Source of the DNA: Zoogloeaceae bacterium
GTDB lineage: Bacteria; Pseudomonadota; Gammaproteobacteria; Burkholderiales; Rhodocyclaceae
DNA: 64,000 nt
Reading direction: 5' to 3'
Assembly (NCBI GenBank): GCA_024235655.1
Contig: JACKLY010000004.1
Coordinates: forward strand, 62,001 to 126,000
The position numbers were made by a program, and so were the translations under genes. The stretch's first letter is position 1. The number at the start of each line of letters is the position of its first letter. The notes under the pieces are model-generated. The model saw only the letters and a list, made by a program, of their open reading frames with translations. It had not been told where the DNA came from and searched no databases. Of this stretch, positions 29,645-41,000 are shown piece by piece.

Positions 29645-32191
29645 TCAGCCGGCTGCTGGATCTACAGGTGCCACCATCCGGACGGGGAGCGGAACACTGG
29701 CGTCAAGATGTACATCGCGCTGCGGGAAGGGTATTTCGATGCCATGCTCGGCAAAGCTGGTGTCGATCATGAAGCGCAGGTCGCTGAGTACGACAAATGC
29801 GCTGCGACGGTTCAGGCCGATTTCCAGCCAGACGTACAGGGTAAAGGCCAGGGCATTGTCACCAAAATCCATGAACAGTACTTCCGGCGGCGGATCCTTC
29901 AGCACCAGATTGTGTCGATGTGCGACTTCCAGCAACAGATCGGACACTTTCCGTGCCGGCGAACCGTAACTGACACCAATATTCAGGGCAAAGCGCACCT
30001 TCTGGTTGGTGAGTGTCCAGTTGGTGACATTCTGCTCAAGAAATGTGCTGTTGGGGATCAGTGTTTCGATCCCGTTGGCATCCTTGATGGTGCATGAGCG
30101 CACGTTGATGTCGGTGACCTCGCCACGAATGCCGCCCACCTCGATGATGTCGCGCGGCTTGAAGGGGCGTTCCATCAGCAGCATGACGCCGCTGATCAGG
30201 TTTTTCAGCAGTGTCTGCATGCCGAAACCGGCACCGATGGCGATGGCACCGCCAAGGAAGGCAAAGGCTGCCAGAGGAATCTTGACTACGTCGAGTGCAA
30301 GAAACAGGAGTACCAGCAAGGTCACCGACAGAATCCACTTGCGTCCGATGCGGGCACTTGTTTCATCCATGTGGCCAAGACGGATGACGTGCTTCATGAG
30401 CATCCGGGTCAGCAATGAGGCCAGCAAATAACCGATGACCACAATCATCAGCGCACGGACCACCTTGGCCACCGTGACGCCACGCGTGCCGGTGATCGTT
30501 CTGCCATCGACCACAATGGAGTCATCGACAGCAAACAGTTCGAACGTCCATATCGTCTGGAACCATTGGCCTGTCTGGCTGAACCAGTCTTGTGCCCGTT
30601 CACCGGCACTTAAACCCTGGGAACGGATGTCCTGCTCTTCCATCCAGCGCAGCAACAGGTTCTTTGTTCCCTCGATTTCACTGCTGGCCTGAAGGTAGGC
30701 GTGTTCTCGTTCCACCAGCAGTTCAAGGATCTTTTTCTGGAACTCGGTTTCGTCCGGGGTGTTCGCCGCTTGCACCAGGTTCTGCTGGGCCGAAATCTGG
30801 GAAACAGTGATTTCCAGTTTTTTCAGCAAATGCTCCATGGCCGGGTTCAAGACCTTCAGCAAATTGCGGCTGTTCTCGACCAGTTTTTTTCGGCTTTGCG
30901 CATCCTGTTTCGGATTCTCGTAAGCGGCGTAGCGCATTTCCCAGAAGGCAAGGCGCATTTCATAGATCACCAATGCCGTGTTCAACTTGTCGACAGCCAG
31001 CACGGCATTTTTCCCGCGCTCGAGGGCCAGCAATCTGGCCCGGTCTCTTGTCTTGGCCAGCGCACGCGCGCTAACCAATCGTTTTTCCAGTTCGGCGACT
31101 TCCTTTTGCCGATTGTCGAGGTCGGCCTTTTCCGAGCGGCCATGGAATGGGTTGATCTTTTGCAGAACACCATCTTCTTCTGTCATTTTCTGGACAGAAG
31201 CCTTTGCTGCCTGCAATCGCTTGTTTGCTTCTGCCAGGCGACCTTCGAGGTCTAGCAGGGTTTTTTCTGCAGACGCGTAATTTGCCAGCGCCTTGTCGGT
31301 TTCTGCGGAAAGGATATCCCGTTCCTGCGCCGTCTGATCGAGCGCCTTGATGGTTTCAGCCCGTTGTTCGTCAAGTGTCGATTTGAGTTTTTCCAGATCC
31401 TCAGGCTTGAAAGTGACAGATTTTCCCACCTCATCGATTTGGCGCTGAATGAAGTCGGCGGCACGGCGACTTTCTTCAATATGAGCCTCAACCGTCTTTT
31501 GAATGGCCGTCATGGATTCCAGATAAGCTGCCTGTGATCGGGCGATCAACGTTGCCAGATCCCGATTCCAGGTGGCCACCGCCAATTTGTCAGGTGGTGC
31601 AGTCTCAAGGATGTCTTGTGCCCGGCGCTGGTTTTCGCTCGCCTTTTCCAATCCGGACTTTGCATTGTCGGATTGCGTGATGACAATTTTCAACCGGCTC
31701 TCTTCGCTGTGCAGATCCAGCAGTGCCGATTGAAGTTCTGCCCGCAGGGCGTCGACAAACAGAACCGAATACGGTGGCTTGTCGGGAAAGCCGGGCCACG
31801 CCTTGCGTTTGGATTCCTCGTCAGCCGCTAATTTTTTTATTTCCTCGAGATTGCCCAGTGCATTGATGTGCTGACGATAGGAAAAAACGATCAGCCGCAG
31901 TGCGCGAACCCGCTGTTGTAACTCTTTCGTGGGCGTGCCCGGTGGCGCACCTGTTGCCAGCCGCTCCGGACTGTCGATGGCAGCAAGCTCTGATCTTGAT
32001 TCGTCCAGCAGCTTTTTCAGTTGGTCAGCGGCAGGCGCCTTTGCTTTGGCGGTGCTGACAGCTTCGGCCGGCTTGTTCATCAGGCCAAGCGATGTTTGTG
32101 CGAAGGCGGGTAGTGGCGACAGCAAGCCCAGCACACAGACGAACAGTGTGCTGAAGTACATGGGGAGGCTGGAGCGGAAGGGTATGCTCAT
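29645..32191 (-). CDS. MscK/KefA-like mechanosensitive channel
   Basis: 848-aa channel protein. The signal peptide (MSIPFRSSLPMYFSTLF...LPAFAQ) is followed by a ~500-residue periplasmic region with long coiled coils (about 60-500). After transmembrane helices comes an MscS domain: pore helix LGGAIAIGAGFGMQTLLKNLISG, then the beta domain with KPRDIIEVGGIRGEVTDINVRSC and NSTFLEQNVTNWT. The periplasmic extension makes it MscK/YbdG-large rather than MscS. The ATG at 32191 is chosen because it gives a clean signal peptide; the frame extends to 32332 without one. Expected role: relief of hypo-osmotic pressure. Confidence 0.88.
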   Translation of the reverse strand: MSIPFRSSLPMYFSTLFVCVLGLLSPLPAFAQTSLGLMNKPAEAVSTAKAKAPAADQLKKLLDESRSELAAIDSPERLATGAPPGTPTKELQQRVRALRLIVFSYRQHINALGNLEEIKKLAADEESKRKAWPGFPDKPPYSVLFVDALRAELQSALLDLHSEESRLKIVITQSDNAKSGLEKASENQRRAQDILETAPPDKLAVATWNRDLATLIARSQAAYLESMTAIQKTVEAHIEESRRAADFIQRQIDEVGKSVTFKPEDLEKLKSTLDEQRAETIKALDQTAQERDILSAETDKALANYASAEKTLLDLEGRLAEANKRLQAAKASVQKMTEEDGVLQKINPFHGRSEKADLDNRQKEVAELEKRLVSARALAKTRDRARLLALERGKNAVLAVDKLNTALVIYEMRLAFWEMRYAAYENPKQDAQSRKKLVENSRNLLKVLNPAMEHLLKKLEITVSQISAQQNLVQAANTPDETEFQKKILELLVEREHAYLQASSEIEGTKNLLLRWMEEQDIRSQGLSAGERAQDWFSQTGQWFQTIWTFELFAVDDSIVVDGRTITGTRGVTVAKVVRALMIVVIGYLLASLLTRMLMKHVIRLGHMDETSARIGRKWILSVTLLVLLFLALDVVKIPLAAFAFLGGAIAIGAGFGMQTLLKNLISGVMLLMERPFKPRDIIEVGGIRGEVTDINVRSCTIKDANGIETLIPNSTFLEQNVTNWTLTNQKVRFALNIGVSYGSPARKVSDLLLEVAHRHNLVLKDPPPEVLFMDFGDNALAFTLYVWLEIGLNRRSAFVVLSDLRFMIDTSFAEHGIEIPFPQRDVHLDASVPLPVRMVAPVDPAAG

Positions 32192-32318
32192 TGACTCGTT
32201 TGTGGCGAAGAGTGCCTCAGGTTCGGACTGAGGAAGAGTGTGGGCAAAATCAGCAAAGACTGCAAGGCAGGGGCTTCTGGATTGTTCGAATAAGGTGCAA
32301 ATTGTTGTGTTGATTGTT

Positions 32319-32882
32319 TCAGCTCGGATCAATCATGTTAACCAGACGGGAGCCCCAGCTTTTCTTTGACGGCAGGTCGAGAATGATTTTTTCAATGTCC
32401 GGATCGGCATCGTCTTCGAAACGGAAATTGAATGCATGGGCCAGCGCATGCATCTTCGCGTTGTCGCGCAGGACATGCCCGAACAGCCAGGCCAGCTGCC
32501 GTCGTTTCGCTTCCTCGATCAGAGCCTGCATGATGCGACTGCCAATGCCCTGTTTCTGCCAGTCATCGCCAACCACCAGGGCAAACTCGCCGTAGTGGGA
32601 AAAGCCATCCTGCAGGACAAGAATACGGCCGCCGGCTACAGGGAGTTCAAACCCGTCTTCCTTGCGCATGACCAGCACCACGTATTCGTTGGCCCGGTCA
32701 ACGATGGTGAGCTTGCGAACGAGTTCGTCGGAAAAACCCGGCATCGGTGAAAAGAAGCGGTTTCGCCGGGCTTCCGGGGAGAGCTTGTTCAGCGAGGATT
32801 TGACCTGATCGAGGTCGCTGGCCCGCGCTTCACGCATGCGCAGCGACCTGCCATCAGCAGCCTTCCAGCGAGCGATTTCCAT
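32319..32882 (-). CDS. GNAT family N-acetyltransferase
   Basis: 187-aa acetyltransferase. The acetyl-CoA-binding motif A is VVGDDWQKQGIGSRIMQALIEEAKRR (the QKQGIGS loop at about 110-116). It is preceded by LRMREARASDLDQVKSSLNKLSPEARRNRFF, an N-terminus found in GNATs related to the acetyltransferase domain of protein lysine acetylases, where xxRFF and LSPEA are common. The substrate could be protein lysines or a small molecule. It stands between ettA (26 bp upstream on the same strand) and the channel gene, each with its own reading frame. Confidence 0.85.
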   Translation of the reverse strand: MEIARWKAADGRSLRMREARASDLDQVKSSLNKLSPEARRNRFFSPMPGFSDELVRKLTIVDRANEYVVLVMRKEDGFELPVAGGRILVLQDGFSHYGEFALVVGDDWQKQGIGSRIMQALIEEAKRRQLAWLFGHVLRDNAKMHALAHAFNFRFEDDADPDIEKIILDLPSKKSWGSRLVNMIDPS

Positions 32883-32908
32883 TTCGGTCGGCCCGCCTTC
32901 GTTCCTGA

Positions 32909-34573
<1,665 letters not shown>

Positions 34574-34632
34574 GGCTTTCGGAGGGGTCAGGTACTTGAA
34601 AGGCGACAAGTGTACCTGACGAAGCCAGCCTT

Positions 34633-34667
34633 GCGGCAGCTTCCTGAATTGCGCAGGAAGCTGCCGC
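34633..34667. terminator. Strong stem-loop between hlyD-type gene and ettA
   Basis: Perfect 14-bp stem: GCGGCAGCTTCCTG (34633-34646) pairs with 34654-34667 around a 7-nt loop. It lies 20 bp past the stop of the membrane-fusion gene (minus strand). There is no U-tract on that strand, only TTT on the other, so termination may need extra factors or the hairpin may protect the 3' end. Confidence 0.55.
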
Positions 34668-34686
34668 TTTCAGAGGGTGGCGTACT

Positions 34687-36015
34687 TCACGGCTCGCGCA
34701 GCGACTTGCTGACAAATGCCGTGATCGGATCGAACAGATACTGGAGCGTGGTGCGCTCGGCCGTTTTGACAAAAATCTCTACTGGCATGCCGGCTTGCAG
34801 CTGGATATCGCCTGCTGATTCCAGCGCCTCGGGAGCGACGACCACGTGCACGGTGTAGTAGGGCATGTTGGTCGGTCGGTCGATCAGTCGGTCGGCAGAG
34901 ACATACACCACCTTTCCTTCAACCACAGGCGTCGTACGTGCCTTGAAGGCAGTCAGCCGGACATCGGCGGTACTGCCGACATGGACAAAGCTGATGTCTT
35001 CAGGGCGGATGCGGCCCTCCATGATCAATTTTCCGTTGAGTGGCACGATGTCGAGCAGTGGGTCGCGTGGGCCGATGACAGCACCGACGGAGGTGTATTT
35101 GAGATCGACGATTTCGCCGCTGATTGGTGCTGTGATCTGTTGCCGCTCGGCGGCATCCTTCGATGGGCGAAGGCGCTCGTCCAGGTCATAGAGTTTGTTG
35201 CTGCTTTCCTTCAGTTCATCGGCAGCGGCCTGCATGAACTGATTCTCCAGTGTTTTGACACGCAGGGAGAGTTCGCTGGCTCGTTGTCGTGATTTCGCGA
35301 GCTCTGCCTGGTGTTCACTGATCCGGGCTTCGTAGTCGGCAGCCGCACGATCCACTGCCTTGACCCGCATGGCGCCAACAAATCCCTGCGCCTGCAAGCG
35401 ATGGTTGGCGGCCAGTTCATCGCGCTGCAGCGACAGCGCCCGTGACTGCGCGGCGATCTGACGTTTGAGGGCAATCGATTCCTCGTCGATTTGTTTCACC
35501 TGCTGCTCGATCAGCTGCGTCTGTTCCTGCAGTGTCTGGCGGCGTGCAAGGAAGAGCGCGTCTTCGCGACGCAGGATTTCAGCCACTTTCTGATCGGTGC
35601 TGGCCCGTGAAATCAACTCCTCTGGAAAATCGATACGGGAATTCAGCGTGCGGTCAGCGGTGAGACGGGCGTGGCGCGCCATTTCCGAGTCGCGTTGTGT
35701 TTTCAACGAATCGTAGGCGGCATCAACACGGACATCACCAAGTCGCAGGAGCGTCTGGCCGGCTGTCACCTTGTCGCCATCCCGGACGAGAATTTCCTTG
35801 ATGATCCCACCTTCCTGATGCTGCAAAGTCTTGCGGTTCATGTCGACCTTGACCGCTCCCTGGGCGATGACAGCGCCGGCAATCGGTGCAACAGCCATCC
35901 AGCTGCCGCTAAGAACCATGCCCAGCACAATGATCATGACACCGCTTCGAATGACCTTGCTGGCTTCTTCAGCGGCACGGTCGCCGAGTGTTGGCAATGC
36001 GAATTCATTACTCAT
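34687..36015 (-). CDS. Type I secretion membrane-fusion protein (HlyD/PrtE family)
   Basis: 442-aa periplasmic adaptor of a type I secretion system. One N-terminal membrane helix (about 23-43, VIRSGVMIIVLGMVLSGSWMAVAP) is followed by a barrel/lipoyl half (HQEGGIIKEILVRDGDKVTAGQTLLRL). A long coiled-coil hairpin runs from about 100 to 285, with the returning lipoyl half and beta-barrel after it (ITAPISGEIVDLKYTSVGAVIGPRDPLLDIVP). The C-terminal MPVEIFVKTAERTTLQYLFDPI is typical of PrtE/LapC-type adaptors. It overlaps the ABC gene by 4 bp (ATGA), and the divergent RTX gene is the probable cargo. Confidence 0.93.
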   Translation of the reverse strand: MSNEFALPTLGDRAAEEASKVIRSGVMIIVLGMVLSGSWMAVAPIAGAVIAQGAVKVDMNRKTLQHQEGGIIKEILVRDGDKVTAGQTLLRLGDVRVDAAYDSLKTQRDSEMARHARLTADRTLNSRIDFPEELISRASTDQKVAEILRREDALFLARRQTLQEQTQLIEQQVKQIDEESIALKRQIAAQSRALSLQRDELAANHRLQAQGFVGAMRVKAVDRAAADYEARISEHQAELAKSRQRASELSLRVKTLENQFMQAAADELKESSNKLYDLDERLRPSKDAAERQQITAPISGEIVDLKYTSVGAVIGPRDPLLDIVPLNGKLIMEGRIRPEDISFVHVGSTADVRLTAFKARTTPVVEGKVVYVSADRLIDRPTNMPYYTVHVVVAPEALESAGDIQLQAGMPVEIFVKTAERTTLQYLFDPITAFVSKSLREP

Positions 36016-37766
36016 CGGAGTTCCTTTTTCATGGTTGCGCTGGCAGGGCTGGTCGATGGTGCCTTGGGTGGGGGTGGCACGGTGCCGTGGGTCAATTTGG
36101 CCAATACCTCGCTGCGTGGCCCAAAGAGTTCCAGGGTGCCATCACGCAATACCAGCAGTTTGTCCATGCCGGCGAGTAGCGATGGCCGATGCGAAACGAC
36201 GATCAGCGTGACACCGGTGCGCCGCAGGGCGGCAACTGCCTGCATGAGGGCGGCTTCGCCTTCGCCATCGAGGTTGGCGTTCGGTTCGTCGAGGATGACC
36301 AAACGCGGTTCGCCGTAGATGGCACGTGCCAGCCCGATGCGCTGGCGCTGACCGCCGGACAAGGCGGCGCCGCCTTCGCCGATCTCGGTGTCGTAGCCCT
36401 TGGGAAGGCGCAGGATCATCTCGTGCGCGTTGGCGCGTTGGGCGGCGTCGATGATGGCTTTGGCGTCTGGCTCGCCGAGGCGGGCGATATTCTCGGCGAC
36501 CGTGCCGGCGAAAAGCTCGACATCCTGCGGCAGATAGCCGATATGCTGGCCAAGACGCTCCCGTGGCCAACTGTCGATATCGGCACCATCCAGTCGCACC
36601 ACGCCCGATACCGGTGACCAGATGCCGAGGAGCAGCCTTGCCAGGGTTGATTTGCCTGAGGCGCTTGGCCCGATCAGCCCCAGCGCTTCACCGGCCTTAA
36701 GATCGAACGAAACCCCCTTGATGATGGCCTTTTCGTTGCCGGGGGCGGCGAAGACTAGGCGTTCGGCCGTGATGCGGCCGCTGGGCTTTGGCAGGGCGGT
36801 GTTCTGCTTGAGGCGTGCGCGGCTGGCCAGCAAGGTGTCGAGGCGCAACCAGGCGGAGCGTGCATCGACCATGCCGCGCCAGCCGCCGATCAGCATTTCA
36901 ACCGGGGCGAGGGCGCGGCCAAGAATGATGGTGGCGGCCATCATGACGCCGCCACTGACATTCTGGTCGATCACCAGATAGGCGCCGGCACAGAGCATTG
37001 CGATCTGGATGAACTGGCGCAGGAACTTGGTCGTTCCGTTCATCAGCGCCGCATGCCGGCTGGTCTCAAGTTGCAGTTGCTCGGCATTGGCATTCAGCGT
37101 CATCCAGCGCTTCTGGAGTGCGGGCAGCATGCCGAGGGCGCTGATGACCTCCGCATTGCGCAGGCTGGTGTCGATGTAGCGGGTCGATTCACGAGTGCCG
37201 GCCTGCAACTGTTCCAGTTTTTCATGCGACAGCTTTTCGTTGACGATGACCAGGGCGACCAGCATCAGGGCGCCGGTCAGTGCAACCACACCGAGCATCG
37301 GGTGAAACAGGAAGATGATCAGCACGTAGAAGGGCAGCCAGGGTGCGTCGAACAACGAGAAGATGCCGTTGCCCGTAAAGAAGCCGCGCAGGTGGGTGAC
37401 ATCACGAAGCCCATACAGGTATTGCGAACCGCCGAGGCGGGCGGCATCGGCCAACAAACCGTCCAGCACTTTCGGGCCAAGCAGCGCGTCCATGGCGACG
37501 CCTGCTGCCGACAGGAGCCGGGCACGCAGCAGATCCAGCATGGCCATCATGATCAGTGCTCCAGTTGCTGCGATCGTCAGCATGACCAGGGTTTCGTTGC
37601 TGCGACTGGAGATGACGCGGTCAAAGACCTGCAGCATGTAGAGCGACGGAATCAGCAACAGGATGTTGATGCAGAAGCTGAACAGGCCGGCGTAAATGAA
37701 AAAAGACCGGAACTCGCTGAACAGCCGCCACATGCTCCCCGAGGCCTTGTCGTTCGTAGGCGACAT
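36012..37766 (-). CDS. Type I secretion ABC transporter (PrtD-like)
   Basis: 584-aa ABC exporter with fused membrane and nucleotide-binding domains. The membrane domain (about 20-300) begins FFIYAGLFSFCINILLLIPSLYMLQVFDRVI, the hallmark of type I exporters. There is no N-terminal C39-like peptidase domain, so it belongs to the PrtD/AprD group. NBD motifs are Walker A GPSASGKST, signature LSGGQRQR, Walker B LVILDEPNANLD and H-loop VSHRPS. The start is the ATG at 37766, preceded by AAGGGA. It is the first gene of a two-gene operon with the adaptor. The outer-membrane TolC partner is not in this window. Confidence 0.94.
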   Translation of the reverse strand: MSPTNDKASGSMWRLFSEFRSFFIYAGLFSFCINILLLIPSLYMLQVFDRVISSRSNETLVMLTIAATGALIMMAMLDLLRARLLSAAGVAMDALLGPKVLDGLLADAARLGGSQYLYGLRDVTHLRGFFTGNGIFSLFDAPWLPFYVLIIFLFHPMLGVVALTGALMLVALVIVNEKLSHEKLEQLQAGTRESTRYIDTSLRNAEVISALGMLPALQKRWMTLNANAEQLQLETSRHAALMNGTTKFLRQFIQIAMLCAGAYLVIDQNVSGGVMMAATIILGRALAPVEMLIGGWRGMVDARSAWLRLDTLLASRARLKQNTALPKPSGRITAERLVFAAPGNEKAIIKGVSFDLKAGEALGLIGPSASGKSTLARLLLGIWSPVSGVVRLDGADIDSWPRERLGQHIGYLPQDVELFAGTVAENIARLGEPDAKAIIDAAQRANAHEMILRLPKGYDTEIGEGGAALSGGQRQRIGLARAIYGEPRLVILDEPNANLDGEGEAALMQAVAALRRTGVTLIVVSHRPSLLAGMDKLLVLRDGTLELFGPRSEVLAKLTHGTVPPPPKAPSTSPASATMKKELR

Positions 37767-38036
37767 GTTTTTCCCTTTTAAATACAAGCAATTAGAAAAT
37801 TGACTCATGTTGCGTGTCGTTGTTTTCCAACATTCTTCAAGTGATCAGCGGCCTGATTCGGCAACTCGATACATATCTAATGCATTGAATTAAAACAACA
37901 AACTGCATTGTTTCCGGCGCCAGGCATGTCACTTGCGTAGTAGCACTAGCAAGAATCCTGCTCAAAGGGGGGCAAGGGTTTTTTTCACCGTGTTTTCAGC
38001 CCTTATCCAATCGTGAAATAAACGGAGGTCATCACC
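37767..38036. promoter_or_regulatory. Divergent AT-rich control region between secretion genes and RTX gene
   Basis: 270 bp separating the ABC gene (minus) from the RTX gene (plus). It is distinctly more AT-rich than its surroundings (for example ATACATATCTAATGCATTGAATTAAAACAAC read in pieces around 37870-37905). It must hold both promoters. I could not define an operator. The RTX ribosome site ACGGAGG is at 38022-38028. Confidence 0.55.
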
Positions 38037-41000
38037 ATGCCGAATGCTGGATCAAGCAGTCAGGTCAAGAGTTACTCGCTGGCGCATGCCGTTCCCGGTA
38101 CTACCGGAACCGGCCTCGACCAGTTCCCCGAATACGTCTTTGGCGACAACGGACTGGCAGGCGCGACCGACGGTCGCGATATCGTCAAAGGTGCCGCGGC
38201 TGCCAACAGCCTCAACCAGTTGATCGTGGAGGCGGCCAATGCCACCGGTGCATCGACCGACGGCCAGTTCACCGTCGATGAAGTCATTGCCATGAACCAG
38301 TACATCCGGGCGAACCATCTGACCGAATGGACGGCGCTGCATGGTGACGATGAAGGCGGTGAGGAAACCGGCTTTCACTATGTGCAGAACGACGGCTCGA
38401 CAACGCCGTATCGCGGCCAGAACTTCGTGAATACCGTGGCTGATGGCGTTTATCACCTCGGCTTTGAAATTCAGGATGGCCGTTTTCTCAATGAAGACGG
38501 TGACGCCAACGCCTCGGTGCAGCAAGTGGCGGAGTGGCTGACCCAGTTCTTCACGGACCATTCGACAACGAATACCGGCCTCGACACGGTGACCAATCTG
38601 ATCATGGCGGACGCCGGTCTGGACGCCAGGATTTCCGATGCGGAGATCGCCAGCGGTGCCGATGCTGCCGATGGCATGAACCACATCATTGCCGACGCCA
38701 TTGCGGCGACTGGCGTTGCTGCGGACCACGACATCTCGGCCGCCGATGTGGCTGCCTTGAACGCCTACATCCGTGCCGATGCTGGCCGGATTGCCGAGTG
38801 GACGGCGCTGCACGGCGATGATGAAAACGGCACGGAGACCGGATTCCATCTGGTGCAGAACGATGGCGCCAATACCAAGTTCTTCGGCCAGAATCTCGTC
38901 AACACCGTGGCCGACGGGATCTATCACCTCGGCTTCGAAATCGAGAACGGCCGGCTGCTCAATGAGGATGGGGATGCCAACGCGACGTTGTCCGATGTGG
39001 CGGACTGGCTGACCTATTTCAATGTGGATCAGTCGACGACGGGAACGGGGCTGGATCGCATCGTTGATGTGATCAAGTCAGATCGCGGCCTCTCCAAATA
39101 CACCAATGCAGGTGATATCAATGGAGGTGCGAAGGCAGCCGATGAGCTGAACCACATCATCGTCGATGCGATCCAGTCGACCAATGCCAACGCCGATGGG
39201 TGGATCACGGCAGAGGATCTGCGTCAGATGAATGCGGATATCCAGGGCGATGCCGAATTGCTGGCGCGCTGGACCGAGCTGCACGGCGATGACGAGGGCG
39301 GCGAGGAAACCGGTTTCCATCTGGTGCAGAACGATGGTGCCAACACCCAGTACTTCGGCAAGAACCTGGTCAACACGGTGGCCGACGGGATTTATCACCT
39401 CGGTTTCGAGATCCAGGGCGACCGTTTCCTGAATGAGGATGGCAACGCCAATGCGACCCTCAACGATGTTGCGAGCTGGCTCAACGTTTTTTACAACGAG
39501 GCCGTGCTGATCAATGACAACGGCGGCAGCAATACCATTCAGGGCAGCGATGACAAGGAACAAATCAACGGTAACTGCGGCAACGACACTATCAACGCCG
39601 CTGCTGGCAATGATCTGGTGTATGGCGGTTCCGGCAACGACACCATCGACGGCGGTGCCGGCAATGACCTGATCTACGGTGGCAGCGGCAACGACACGCT
39701 GGCCGGCGGCGAGGGCGATGACACCTTTCGTGTTCTCGGCAACAAGGCGAAGGGTTTTGAAGGCTATGACACCTATAACGGCGGTTCCGGCAACGATGTG
39801 ATTGCCGCCGTGGGCGATCAGGTGGATATCGGCATGACTCAGTTCTCGGCGGCCGACAGCATCGAAGTGATTGATGCAACAGGTGCGACGAATGGTGTGA
39901 GGCTGATGGGAGACTGGAAGGCAAATACCCTTGATTTCAGCGGGACACAACTGGCCGGCAATATCACCATCAACGGTGGTGGTGGCAACGACACCATCAT
40001 TGGCAGCAATGGAAATGATGTGATCGAAGGTGGCGGCTGGGGTAACCAGACCATATTCGGTGGCGCCGGTGACGACATCATCCATGCCGACAAGGGCAAC
40101 GACACTGTCGATGGCGGTGCCGGTAATGACACTTTCCGCGTCAGTGGCAGCAAGTCCTCAAACTTTGAAGGATGGGACAGTTATACCGGTGGTGAGGGTC
40201 AGGACATGCTTGAGATGACCGGAGAAAATGTCGATGTCGGCTTGACTGAATTCAGCGCAGCCAATGGCATCGAGGTGATTGATGCTTCCGGGGTCGGTGG
40301 GCAGGCCAGAATTCTGGGTGACTGGAACGCCAATACGTTTGATTTCAGTGCAACAAGCCTCGTCGGCAATATCACGATCAACGGTGGCGGTGGAAACGAC
40401 ACCATCATTGGCAGTGCTGGCAACGACATCATCGAAGGCGGCGGCTGGGGTAACCAGAGCATATTCGGCGGTGCCGGCGACGATGTGATCTACGGCGACA
40501 AGGGCAATGACACGATGGATGGTGGTGCCGGCAATGACACCTTCCGCGTCAGTGGCAACAAATGCTCGAACTTCGAAGGTTGGGACAGCTACACGGGAGG
40601 GGAAGGTACGGACAGTATCGTGGCCTTTGGCGATCGTGTGGATTTGGGCCTGACATCATTTGGTGCCGCGAACGGGATCGAAGTCATTGATTTCTCCGCG
40701 CTGACCGGCGAGGGACGAATTCTCGGCGACTGGAACGGCAATACGCTTGATTTCAGTACGACCACGCTGGTCGGTCATGTCGTGATTGATGGCGGTGGCG
40801 GAAACGACACGATCAACGGTAGCGCGGGCGATGAAGTCATTCGTGGTGATACCGGTAACGACGTGCTGAACGGAGGGCGCGGTAACGATCTGATATATGG
40901 AGGAAGTGGCAGGGATGTCTTTGTTTTTGAACAGAATTGGGGTAGGGATACGGTGGCTGACTATCGCGACAACTACGATAGGCTGGATATGCGCAATAGC

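Noticed and set aside
38052..38927. 291-aa minus-strand frame opposite the RTX gene
   Set aside because: Its repeated sequence only mirrors the coding repeats of the RTX protein.
39530..40920. Regular short repeats suggesting a CRISPR array
   Set aside because: They are in-frame GGxGNDx RTX codons with no equal-length unique spacers.
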